A DNA stretch of 64,000 bases from Branchinecta lynchi (taxonomy: Eukaryota; Arthropoda; Branchiopoda; Anostraca; Branchinectidae), in assembly GCA_023053575.1 (NCBI GenBank), contig JAKZAP010000006.1, positions 20,035,280-20,099,279 on the forward strand, read 5' to 3'. Both the position numbers and the translations under genes were made by a program. Positions 36,119 to 47,600 of this stretch are shown here, in pieces. Numbering within the stretch: position 1 is the first letter of the stretch; every line of letters begins with the position of its first letter. The notes under the pieces are model-generated. The model worked only from the letters and a program-made list of their open reading frames with translations, was not told the DNA's origin and ran no database searches.

Positions 36119-37399
36119 CAACATAGGCTTCTTTTCTGGCTTCTGGAACAACGTTCAGTAGTCCCAAAACCACACCTAGAATCTTTTGCCTAGCTTCTTC
36201 GGTGCTTCAACAACAAGACCAAATGTTTCGATGGGATCCTGAAATTTAATATTTGCTCCCGACAATTCGGTCTTGTAGATATTCGGTCTTCAACAGACTT
36301 CGTAAACATTTTTACTTTTAAAATTTACAAACAGGTTAAAGCCAATGGTAATAATCGGAGAAGTTATTTAGTGTTTACTTTTATATATGACATTGACATA
36401 TTTATATATGAGTGTCTACATGTATATATGAAGATTTCGACAAATTTGGATTTCACCACGATAGCTCGAAAAGAATAAAAGCGATATCTATCCATCTATC
36501 TACAGTAGAGGTATGCTTATTTGAACACTTTTTTAACTGTTCCACTACCTTGGCTTTCTTACTTGCATATCAAAAAGTAGAATGGAAAAGAAAAATGACA
36601 AACTTGATATCAGCTAACAGCCAACTATATCAGGGTTATCCTGGCACAAACTTGAAGCAGAAATTCAATTAAATTTCTTTGATTTTGAATTTATTAAAAA
36701 GGTCCTTCCTCGTTTGAAGGTATCTGACGGTTCGGACCGCCATCTTCTCCATTGAAGGTGCGTTCCTCCTGGCAAACTTTTCAAATTATAAAAAACAAAC
36801 AGAGGTGTCAGCTGAGTCACTCTCATAGGTGAGGTGAATTAGCAAAATATTCAAAAAGTGACAAAAGCGTGAGTGATTATTACTAGTATTTATAGGGAAA
36901 AATGTCTGGTTTGGGTTTTAGTTTTGTCTTCGGCGATCGTTCACTGTTAGCAAACGTTATAGCCTACGTCGTATCTCCTTCCATACTTACTTCTGCCCAG
37001 CTTCCGGTTTCGGTCGGATTCCGGACAAACTTCTATCTGGCAAAAAACTAAAGCTCAAAAACGAATTCAACATGTTTCCTTACCCCTACATGCAACCTCT
37101 AATCAACTTCAGATTAAACTTTTAACAAATTTTGCGGTTTCAGCCGGATTCCGAGCGATCTATACGTCCGGTGAGAAAATGATTGTCATACGCGAATTCA
37201 AGATGTCTTCTTACCCTCAAATGGAACATCTTATAAAAATTTAATTGAACTTACTTTTAACAAAGTCTCCGGTTTTGACTGGATTCCGGACGAACTAATT
37301 GTCCGGCGAGAAAATAAATTTCATATTCGGACTCAGAACGCCTCCTAAGCTTGCCCTAAATCGAATCTCGAATCAACTTCACATTAAACTTTAATGTGA

Positions 37400-38435
37400 A
37401 AATTGCGGAGTATCAGACGTACCAGAAACTGACATTGTTGCTACTTTACAATCCCGAATTGAAAAACTGAACAAACTGATAGAGGCAAAGGAAAAAATGA
37501 TAACAGCTTTAGAAGGAAAGGTACGCATGCTTGAAGATGGTTCTGCTGATTTACCGGATAATATATCACAAGCTGTGATTACTCTAGACGACGAGACGAC
37601 AAATCCGCAGTCAACTTCGTCGGCTAGCAGATGGAGTGAGGACGAAGGAGACCCCCCTCCCGCAGGCTCAGATCAACGAGCCGAGATCAACCGAAACCGA
37701 AAAACGAACACACATGACCCTAGGAGAATCCAGGCATGTATACACTTTCTCCAAAACAGATGCAGGAAAGACAATTGCAGGTTCCGCCACATCTGTCCCC
37801 AGTTTATCTCAGGCAACTGCGAAAAGCAGCTATGCAATGCCCCCCACAAGCCCATTTGTCCGAAGTACTCACACGGACTGTGCTTCAATCCTAGCTGCTC
37901 TGATATTCATCCCAACAAAATAGTTAACCGGACACTTGCTCGTCTTGCCAACCAGCGAAATTCAAAAAACTTGTGGGGAGTCCACCACTACCATCGTCCG
38001 TCGAGTCCATTAGTTCAGGGACAAGACAAGACACACTGGAACCAGGAACCAAGGGCAACTTTGCAGCACGACAGAAGAAGCTCCAGGCCGACGCCACTGA
38101 TGGAAATCGATTTAAGACGCTCAGAAACTCGCCTATATCGGTTCCAGCCCAACGCAGAACCACTTCAGCCTCCACCGATGAACCGATTTTACAGAACCTC
38201 GGTGATCCCCGACAGACAAAACACGGGAGCTCAACAGCAAACTGCAAGATCAGCCAACGTCTGGGGACCCATGCACCGAACACGGCAAGAAGCTCAACCA
38301 GCCCATTTTTGTCAGCCACCTGCATTTCTGACGCTACCAAAACCAAAACAGCAACATCTGATCCCCGACAATCGAGTATCTTTCACAGAAATCGGTCTAG
38401 GGGGTCGCCAAATAAGGTGGGAGACGGTAGTCTAA
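37400..38435 (+). CDS. LINE ORF1, 5'-truncated, with three CCCH zinc fingers
   Basis: The frame opens with a CxxC (CENCG), then a leucine-rich coiled coil (LQSRIEKLNKLIEAKEKMI). Three consecutive fingers follow, each with spacing C-x7-C-x4-C-x3-H: CIHFLQNRCRKDNCRFRH, CPQFISGNCEKQLCNAPH and CPKYSHGLCFNPSCSDIH. The remainder is Pro/Gln/Arg-rich. CCCH fingers normally bind single-stranded RNA, so this is the likely RNA-packaging protein. The first in-frame ATG is at 37,497; the true start is lost with the 5' end. Its 3' part overlaps the ORF2 frame. Confidence 0.75.
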
Positions 38436-41400
38436 ATAATCCATTGTCGGTAAATATCGAAGTCCACAGTCAACCACAACCAGTAGTGTCCAGAGGCACA
38501 GAAAATTCTACAGGATGTACTGAAACAAGAGACGCGTCCCGATCAGATTTAAACGGTGGAAGACTAAGTTCTTCTCTCACTTCCCTAGACGAGGCAGGTG
38601 GAGCTTCTCAGTTTCAGAAGCAGCAGCAATCTTCCAGACCATTGAAAGTACTGTATTTCAATGCAGATACGCTGCTGAACAAATTTCAAGAAGCCAAAAA
38701 CTTAATTGACTCTGATCCGCCAGACATTGTAGCTATTGTGGAAGTGAAGCCGAAGAACAGTCGATACCAGCCGCTTGTATCAGAATTCAACTTAAATGGT
38801 TACTCCACATACTCGAAGAACATTGAATCTTCTGACGGTAGAGGCATATTATGCTATGTCAAAAGTGATCTTTCAGTCGAAGAGCTTCATACCAGCGGGG
38901 GCATAGGAACTGAGAGTATTTGGCTTCGATTCCGTGGATCTGGAGACAACATAGTCAATTTTGGTGTTGTTTATCGTAGTCCAAATAGTTCGCTTGAAAA
39001 TAATTCTAAAATTCTGAATGAATTTCGAAGTTACATAGAAGAAAGAAAAGGATCAACTGTTGTTGTGGGAGACTTCAACTTTCCGACCATTAACTGGAAT
39101 TTTACTCATACACAAGAGATTGCGCTAACAAGCGGCCCAGTTGAAGAATTCCTGTCATTTGTTAACGAAAACTGTCTTGAGCAGTTAGTAACCGTACCGA
39201 CTAGACAGAGAGGCCAAGACCGACCAAGCCTCTTAGACCTAGTACTGACAGATGACCCTGACACAACTGATAATCTTCGCGTAATAGCTCCTGTAGGGAA
39301 GTCTGACCATTCGTGCATCATGTTCAGTTTAGCCTTAAATTGTCCAAAGAGTACGAGTCCTAAAAAACCAAGGTTGGATTACTACAGAGGAAATTATGTT
39401 GGTTTGCGGGACGCGCTGATGGATACTGATTGAGATGCTGAGTTTCATGAGTCTTCGACTGTCGAAGAAATGTACACAGCATTTGTCTCTAGACTTACCT
39501 CTCTTGTGCACTCTTTTGTTCCAGTTGCCCAGCATAAAAACCGACCTCGTGTTAGCCGCCCAACTCTGCTTCTTATAAAAGAAAAGCAGCAAGCTTGGAG
39601 GCAATTACAAGCAAACCCAGACGCCGATAACTTAAAGAAGAGTTACAGACGAATTTCAAACAAAGTTCGTAAGGCAACACGTGTACAGGCCAATGAAAGA
39701 GAAAAGAAAGTGGCAATGTCTTCAAAATCTAATCCAAAAGCTTTTTGGAAATATGTGAACTCCAAGAGAAAGGTAATAGCAAACGCAAGCAAGATGAAGG
39801 ACCCTTCAACCGGAAAGACTGCCCAGGATCCAGTTGCTGTTGCTGACATTTTAAATCACCATTTTTCTACTGTATATACTGACGAAGACCCATCTACTCT
39901 ACCTGATAGCGATGCCTCCCAGCAAGATTTTCCAGACCTCATAATTGACCCTGCGCTAGTTTGCAAAAAGCTTAAGGAATTGGACCCAAACAAGTCTGAG
40001 GGCCCAGATGGTTTACACCCAAGAATTTTGAAAGAGACTGCTGAGCTTATCGCTGAACCTTTGACTGGGATTTTTAGGAAGAGCTTGTCATCTGGCCAAT
40101 TGCCAAAGCTTTGGAAGCAAGCTGTCGTTACCCCAGTGTTTAAAGGTGGTGCTTCGAAAGAAGATCCAAACAACTATCGGCCAATTACCCTTACTTGCGT
40201 AACATCCAAATTTTTTGAAAGAATCGCCTCTGATCACCTTCTCTTTCATCTACTGGATAGGAAGCTTATAACAAAGAAGCAGTTTGGATTTATCAAGGGA
40301 AGGTCCGCCGAATCCCAGTTATTACTGACAACCGAACAGTGGAGGAAGTACATCGACTCTGGATTCCAAGTAGATGTCCTTTACCTTGACCTTCGAAAAG
40401 CCTTCGACAAAGTTCCCCATAAGAGACTCTTGGTGAAACTCGAGAAGCTAGGCATACGTGGGAGCTTGAATAGATGGATTTCCGGCTTCCTCTCCGAACG
40501 GACACAGAGAGTCAAAGTAAACGGGCAGCTAAGTAATTCTTCCGTCTCTGTAACAAGTGGAGTGCCCCAGGGTAGTGTATTGGGACCATTACTATTCAAT
40601 ATCTATATTAATGATTTAGTGTCCGACATTGATTCTGATATCGTGTTGTATGCGGATGACACCAAGATGTACAGAGTCATCAGGAGTTCCCAAGATTCAC
40701 AGATACTCCAAAATGATCTTCACAAAATTGAACTTTGGATGCAAGTGTGGCTGATGGAAGTCAACGTCGAGAAAAGTCACCATCTTCGCCTGGGACCCTC
40801 TCACTTTAAAACTTTCTATAGTTTCAACAGCCAAACCATACCCGAATGCATGACCCAACGGGATCTAGGGATCCTGATCGATGGGGATCTGCGTTTCTCG
40901 CAACATTACAACCTTACCATGAAAAAGTGTAATAGAATCCTGGGTGTAATACGAAGAAACTTTACTTTTAAGCAGGATGGTTTGTTCTCACTTCTTTTCA
41001 AGTCGATGGTTCGCCCGATCATTGAATATGGCCACACCACAGTGCGGCCATATTACAATTGTGACATTGAGGCTTATGAAAAAATCCAACGAAGAGCTAC
41101 GAAGTTCGTACCAGATCTGCGCGATCTCCCCTACCAAGTGAGATTAGCCAAGTTGTGCCTTCCCTCCATTGCATACAGATTTTTTAGAGGAGACCTGATT
41201 GAAACATTCAAATTAATCAATGGAAGTTATGACAATTTTGAAGTGACTGATTTAGTAAGATTCAGCATCAACCGTCATCATCGGGGGCACGCGTACAAGC
41301 TTACAAAGTCGAGATTCCACAAGGACGTTTTTAAGTGGGGTTTTGGCAACAGAATTGTTGATCCTTGGAACAGCCTTACCGAAGATGCGGTTAATGCTGA

Positions 41401-41485
41401 ATCGATCAATAGTTTTAAGTGCATTGTTGATGAGATTTTTAACTCTGATCAGTTCGACTACTCAAAATTTCTTAGAGTTATTTAG
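38435..41485 (+). pseudogene. LINE ORF2 endonuclease-reverse transcriptase with one in-frame TGA
   Basis: The endonuclease region shows VLYFNADTL, VVVGDFNFPTINW and GKSDHSCIMF. The reverse transcriptase shows NNYRPITLTCVTSKFFERI, LYLDLRKAFDKVPHKRLL, SGVPQGSVLGPLLFNIYIND and the catalytic LYADDTKMY. A single TGA at 39,431-39,433 interrupts the linker between the domains, and the frame continues unchanged to 41,485. It is probably a tryptophan codon mutated. The upstream limit is approximate, because the frame is open from 37,973 in overlap with ORF1. It is otherwise well preserved, so this is a recent insertion. Confidence 0.85.
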
Positions 41486-41845
41486 AGGCGAAAGCCTTTT
41501 CTCTTGCTTTGTATTATTATTATTATTATTATTATTTACTTTTCACAAGTTTTCCGGTTTTCGCCGGATTCTGGGGGAACTATTTGTCCGGCGAGAAAAT
41601 AAATTTCATATTCGAATTCAGCATGTCTCCTTACCCCCAAATCAACTATCTCGATAGCTTTCAAAAAATATTTGTTTGCCCCTTAATTTGAAACCCGTCC
41701 CCCACCCTCAAATATAGGGCTACAGAGCCCATCTTCGAGCTCCAACTGTACTTTGACCCATAGGATGCTCCCACCTTTCATCAAAATATCTCAATCCCCT
41801 CGAGAGTTATCGTGCGTCCACTAACGTTTTGGGATCCCAAAAAGC

Positions 41846-43230
41846 CGCAATTCTTTCAGAGGGAAAATTAATTGTGACCCTCTTGAACACCCGAAGTAAC
41901 CCTTGAAACGCTGCGTTTAAATGGCACCTAAAAGTTCATAACACGAATATCCCAAAGGTCATAAAGGATAGCATCCGTAATAATGTTTGTTAAAATTGTT
42001 CATCCTTGTTTGCTTGACTTCTGACAGTGTGAGAAACACGCTTGAATACTTAAAGGACTCGTCGCACTTGTAATGCCCATACAACCTACTTCCGTAACCG
42101 CTCCATTAAATCTTCCCGAATTCCATGCGGTACTTTATAAGCCCCCTAACTCACTGGTTTTCACACTTGCCTTTTTTCACCATTTTCGATGCGTATAGTG
42201 TTTCTGATGGTTGTTTCAGATAAGCTTCGCCGTCAGAAAAACCGTCGTAAATAATGACCTTTTTTGCTAGAAATTACCCAGGCGGGACGAACGGCTTAAA
42301 ACAGCCAAAGCTGTGGGTAATTTATTAAAAGCAGAGCCTTGTTTAGGAGGATTTAACTATCATGAAATACATAAACAACTCGTTTTAAATCTTTTTTTCA
42401 CATTTTTATTGGTTCCCATTCTTTATCTAGTTTGGTAATTCACCGAACTTCTGTCCAGCTTGCATCGATTTCAGTGCATTCGGTCCGTCCCTTCGTAAAT
42501 TTGATGATATAACGTGTTTATGTGGTCTCATTCGTAACCGAATTCGGTAATTCACCGGACTTTTCTCAAGTCCCTACTCCGTATCTGTTAAAGTTTAACC
42601 GAAAAGGGCTAGGATACGACAGTCTAGTTACCCATCACTTATTCGCTTAAATAATCTTGAAAACCCGATGAAAAAGCGTTAGTTTGTTTTTCTGATATTT
42701 CCAAATAAGCGATTATCCCATTGTGCTTGCCGCTCTTCCCGTTTTTGTGATATCTCTATGGTGCCTGGAACATTTGGCAACAACACCAGCAGCAAACGAG
42801 TAAATAAATTGTGTATCAAATAAACAAAGAAGTGTCTGCAGTGCCAAAAACTAGTGCTAGCTAGTGAGGTGTCTTGTGTAGTGATAGTGCAGTGAGTTTC
42901 GCGGGCGAATTGTGGACGGATTCACCATGGGAAAGCGTCCACATTCCCAACGTCCCTACTGAAGACTACTGTGGACAGAATGAAAATCCCCAATAGGTGT
43001 TGTAATAATTCAATGTATTTGAATCTAAGATGTAAAAATAAGTTGCCTGTTCAGTTAAACTTTAAAGGCACAGAAAACTTGACTACGCAACTTTCGGCAA
43101 TCAAACCGATCTGGGGGCTTATATAAAGATACAGGGACTTGTTGTCGAACCCCCTCCTTAGTGTTCCCAAAGCTAGCTGGCAGGCCCTTGCCCCTTATGC
43201 ACTGTAAAAGTTCGCCTTTGGCCGTGTTTC
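41846..43230. other. Non-coding, nothing recognised
   Basis: AT-rich intergenic sequence with several short repeated phrases (GAATTCGGTAATTCACCG). No gene is supported on either strand. Confidence 0.5.
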
Positions 43231-43234
43231 GGCC

Positions 43235-43295
43235 ATGGTATCGGGATAGTAGTCAAGAGGTCGTGCGTTCGATTCCTACTCCCGGCACACAAACC
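43235..43295 (+). tRNA. tRNA-like 3' half (SINE fragment)
   Basis: GTTCGATTC fits the Pol III box B consensus and lies in a T-arm-like context (CGTGCGTTCGATTCCTACTC) followed by CCCGGCAC. The D-arm side is degenerate, so this is at best a tRNA-derived remnant. Confidence 0.3.
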
Positions 43296-43307
43296 TTTTT
43301 CTTTTTG

Positions 43308-46300
43308 GGATCCCAAAACGTAAGTTGAGGGATACCTATGACATCGTAAAGTTGTCCGTCTGTCCGTCTTTTAGCACGATAACTCTCGAAGGGGTTGAGA
43401 TATTTTGATCAAACTTGGCATGAGGAGTCTTTAGGTCAAAGTATAGGTCAAGTTCGAATATGGGCTATGTAGCTCTATATTTAGGGGTGGGGTTTAAAAT
43501 TAAGGGGAACAAATTTTTTTTTTAAAAAGCTAATGAAATAGTGGAATTATGGGTATGCTGAATCCGAATATGAATTTTTTTTTCTCGCCGGACAAATAGT
43601 TCACCCGGAATCCGGCGAAAACCGGAATATTTGTGAAAAGTAATATAAAAGTAAAAATTAATTGGAGGTTCGATTTAGGGGCAAGGAAACGTGATGATTC
43701 CGAATATGAAAATTATTTTCTCGCCGGACAATTATTTCGGCCGGAATCCGGCCAAAACCTGAGAATTTTTTTAAAGTAAAAGTTTTATGATTTGCGGGTA
43801 AGTAGACATGCTGAATTCGCATATGACAACCATTTTCTCACCGGACGTATAGAACGAATCCACCGGAAAATTTGTTAAAAGTAAAAGTTTAATTGGAAGT
43901 TGATTAGAGGTTGGATGTAGGGGTAAGGAGACATGCTGAATTCGTTTTTATGGCACTTCAGCTTACTCAAGTTCCAGATAGCGATTGTAATTTATGTCCG
44001 TCAGTCGGTCTGTCGGTCCCGGTTTTGCTAGTTCGGGCACTTCCAGATAAGCTAGGACGATGAAACTTGGCAGGCATATCAGGAACTGGACCAGAATAAA
44101 TTAGAAATTGTCGCTTCCTCGATCCGACCATCTGGAGGGGAGGGGAGGGAGGGGGAATCCGGAAAAAATAGGAAAAATGAGATATTTTTAGCTTACGAAC
44201 GGGTGATCGGATCTTAATGAAACTTGATATATGGAAGGACTTCGTGTCTCAGACCCTCCATTTTAAATCCAGACCGGATCCGGTGACACTGGGGGGAGTT
44301 GGAGGGGGAATCCAGAAATCTTGGAAAACACTTAGAGTGGAGGGATCCGGATGAAACTTGGTGGAAAGTACAAGCAAAAGTCCTAGATACGTAACTGATA
44401 TAACGGGAACGGATCCGCTCACTTTGGGGGAGTTGGGGGGGGGGGGGGGGAAGAAGTCCGAATTTGTAGTGATCCCGCGAGTTCCGTGCTTCCTGATGTG
44501 CTGGGACGATGGAAATTGACAGGGATGTCTGGGACCCGACCAGATTAAATAGGAAATCGTCAATTCCCCCGATTCGACCATCTGGTGGGGGGGGGAGTGG
44601 AGGGAGGGTGAAGCCAAAATATGAGGTATTTTTAGCTTGCGAACGGGTGATCGGATCTTGATGAAAATTGATATTTGGGATGACCTCGTTTCTCAGACAT
44701 CTCACTTTAAATCCGGGCAGGATCCGATGACACTGGGGGGAGTAAGAGGAGGGAACCGGAAATTTTGAGAAACGCTTAAAGTGGAGGGATCGGGATGAAA
44801 CTTGGTGGGAAAAACAAGCACAGGTCCTAGACACGTCATTGACATAACCGGACCGGATCAGGGCACTGTGGGGGAGTTGGGGTGGGGGTCCGGATTTCTA
44901 GCGATTCCGCGAGTTCGGCATACTTCCTGATGTCCTAGGGCGATGAAACTTGGCAGGTATGTCAGGGATCCGAACAGATTGACTTGAGAACAGCCGTTTC
45001 CCCGACCCGACCATCGTGGGGGGAGTGGGTGGATGGGGAGTCCGGAATCTAGTGGCGTGCATAACTTTTGAACGGGTGATCGGATTTGAATGAAACTTGT
45101 CTGGTGAGCTATCGCCTCGGACGTTCAGTGTCACGTCCGGGTCGGGTCTGATACCTGTGGGGATGGGGGGGGGGGGGTGGAAAATTCAAGAAACTCTAAA
45201 AGCAGAGGGATTTGGACGAAACTTAATGGATGGAACAAACATTAGGCCTAGATGAAATTGACGGAGCCAGATGGTTTCGGGGCTCTGTGGGGGGAGTTGG
45301 AGGGGGTTTCCTGGAATTCCGGTAGTCGTGAGTTAGAATAGTTCCAGATGTAAAACGACAAGGAAACTTTGCAGGCATATTAGCGACCCGAATCATCTTG
45401 GCTTAAGAACCTGACACAACATACCCCCGGAAACTTCCGTTCCTAGATCCGAGCATTTTTTGGGGAGCAAGAGAAGAGAAATATGGAAATTGACTTCTAT
45501 AAATTGCGAACGAGTGGTCTGATTCGAGTGAAACTTCATGGGTGATACGAATCGATGGCCTCGACATGTAAAACATGCGTTCGAACCATATGCGACCACG
45601 ATTAGGGGAATTGGGGTGGGGGGACTTTTGACATGCACAAAAACCAAACGGATGGACCGAATGAGATGCAATTCGACAGTGCCGAGCTTATGCGGCCTAG
45701 ATTTGTTATTTGGCGTCCGGGCCGGATTCCGCCAAGGTAGGGGGGGGAGGGGACTGGAAACTTGCAGATAGGCTATGCTCCAATTCCAGTCAAACTTGAT
45801 GGACAGGAACTGGGAATTAAGAGATTGGGCCCGAACCGGCTCCGACAACGTTGGTGGGAGGGGGGGGGGGGGTACCGGAACTTTCCAAAAATGCTCAGAT
45901 TCGAGTGAAACTTGATAGATGGTATAAACGAAGATGCTTTAGGTTGTCGATTTTTTTTTGTTCCGAACCAGATTCGGCCACGGTAGGTGGAGATAGAGTG
46001 AGTACCGGAAATCGTGTAGCACGTCTAGGGATCAAACAAATGGATTTATTGGGATGAAAGTTTGAACAGTCATGTGCATTTGCTACAGACAATCGAGACG
46101 ATGCCGAAACTGCTCAGAAACGAGTGAAACTAAATATCCTATTTCTATTTCCGAACCGCATTTTTGGATGGCGGGTGTATTTTGTGACGTTCTCATCTAC
46201 TTTCTTGTACAGCCTACTCGTACAAGTGCCATATGAGCTCGTAGCTCTTGTTGAGCTTTATTTTTTCGCCGGACAAGTAGTTCCGGAATTCCGCCAAAAC

Positions 46301-46545
46301 CGGAAAATTGGCAGAAGTAAGGCAGGAAGTTTCGATCTGCTTCGTCAAAATAGATATGACTTAAAGGGGTAAACACACATGCTGAATCCATATCTGAACT
46401 TGGTTTTCTCATATGATTAGCTATGTTGCCTTAATCTTTTTCTAAATTTTAATAGTAAAAGTGTTCAAGGAGTCTGGCGAAGACTGGATCTGGCGAAGAC
46501 AAGAACCAATTGTCTGGATCAAATTTGAACTTTTGGGATCCCATC
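43308..46545 (-). mobile_element. F1 copy 3 (reverse), split by an F2 element
   Basis: It starts at TTTTTGGGATCCCAAAACG and ends at TTTTGGGATCCCATCG, with F1 monomers between 43,560 and 43,945 and again from 46,254. Comparison with the uninterrupted copy 4 places the interruption exactly within CGTTTTT/GAGCTTTA. Confidence 0.8.
43950..46253 (-). mobile_element. Repeat family F2, copy A (hairpin-ended, tandem TTTCATC monomers)
   Basis: Bounded by comparison with F1 copy 4. One end reads AACAAGAGCTACGAGCTC; the other carries the hairpin GGCACTT..AAGTGCC followed by ATAAAAA. The inside is ~17 degenerate ~130-bp monomers, each with GATGAAACTTGG on the plus strand and G-rich runs next to GGGGGAGTTGG. 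An ACGGACGGAC-like run sits near the hairpin end. No ORF is real. No long target duplication is visible and insertion is within a T run. Confidence 0.75.
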
Positions 46546-46616
46546 GAAACCTTCTTTTTGTTCTTCCTCTTTTTTGAAAAAGTATATGGAATTAATGTAT
46601 AGTGAAGTTCTTTTTG

Positions 46617-47600
46617 TTTTTGGGATCCCAAAACGTAAGTGGAGGGATTCCTATGACATCGTAAAGTTGTCCGTCCGTCCGTCTGTTAGCACGATAACTC
46701 TCGAAGGGGTTGAGATATTTTGATCAAACTTGGCATGCGGACTCTTTAGGTCAAAGCACAGGTCAAGTTCGAAGATGGGCTATGTAGCTCTATATTTAGG
46801 GGTGGGGTTTAAAATTAAGGGGAACAAATTTTTTTTTTTAAAAGCTAATGAACAGTCAAATTAGGGATAAGGAGACATGCTGAATCCGAATATGTGATTT
46901 ATTTTTTCGCCGGACAAATAGTTCACCCGGAATCCGGTGAAAACCGGAATATTTTTGAAAAGTAATATGAAGTTGATTGGAGGTTCGATTTAGGGGCAAG
47001 GAAACGTGCCGAGTCCGAATATGAAAATTATTTTCTCGCCGGACAAGTAGTTCGGCCGGAATCCGGCCACCGGAGAATTTATTTAAAGTAAAAGTTTTAT
47101 TTACATTTGATAAGATGTTCGATTTGCTGGTAAAGTAGACGTGCTGAATTCGCATATGACAACCATTTTCTCACCGGATGTATAGATCGCTCGGAATCCG
47201 GCTGAAACCGGACAATTTGTTAAAAGTAAAAGTTTAATTGGAAGTTGATTAGAGGTTGGAGGTAGGGGTAAGGAGACATGCTGAAATCGTTTTTGAGCTT
47301 TATTTTTTCGCCAGACAAGTAGTTCCGGAATTCCGCCGAAACCGGAAAATTGGCAGAAGTAAGGCAGGAAGTTTCGATCTGCTTCGTCAGAATAGATATG
47401 ACTTAAAGGGGTCAACACACATGCTGAATCCATATCTGAACTTGGTTTTCTCGTATGATTAGCTATTTTGCCTTAATCTTTTTCTAAATTTTAATAGTAA
47501 AAGTGTTCAAGGAGTCTGGCGAAGACTGGATCTTGCGAAGAGAAGAGCCAATTGTCTGGATCAAATTTGAACTTTTGGGATCCCATCGAAACCTTTGGTC
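46617..47600 (-). mobile_element. F1 copy 4 (reverse, uninterrupted)
   Basis: Runs from TTTTTGGGATCCCAAAACG at 46,617 to TTTTGGGATCCCATCG near 47,590 with about five monomers. It is nearly identical in layout to copy 3 without the F2 insertion, and so serves as the empty site. Confidence 0.85.

Larger units (their letters stand above)
37397..41536 (+). mobile_element. 5'-truncated LINE with CCCH-finger ORF1 and one nonsense codon in ORF2
   Basis: The open frame enters at CENCGVSD near 37,400 without a start codon, so the 5' end is missing. ORF1 and ORF2 overlap in different frames. The 3' end is a short UTR and an (ATT)n tail at ~41,510-41,536. It is inserted in an F1 monomer. Confidence 0.85.
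36215..41845 (+). mobile_element. F1 copy 2, split by a LINE
   Basis: The F1 start (CGATGGGATCC, then GACAATTCGGTCTTG) lies at about 36,225-36,275, and monomers run to ~37,396. The copy resumes after 41,537 with TTTTCCGGTTTTCGCCGG, the ATATAGGGCTACAGAGCCC block and the GTTTTGGGATCCCAAAAAG end. The monomer is cut between AACTTCACATTAAACTTT and TACTTTTCAC, which dates the LINE as younger than this F1 copy. Confidence 0.75.

Noticed and set aside
37973..38435. N-terminal 150 codons of the long frame leading into the second LINE's ORF2
   Set aside because: This part overlaps ORF1 in another frame and shows no endonuclease sequence; only sequence from about 38,630 on matches the family.
44214..44834. 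206-aa Pro/Ser-rich open frame, with similar frames at 45,393, 51,347, 58,381 and 59,351
   Set aside because: They lie in F2 tandem monomers. Repeated TTTCATC and C-rich blocks create open frames without codon-level conservation.
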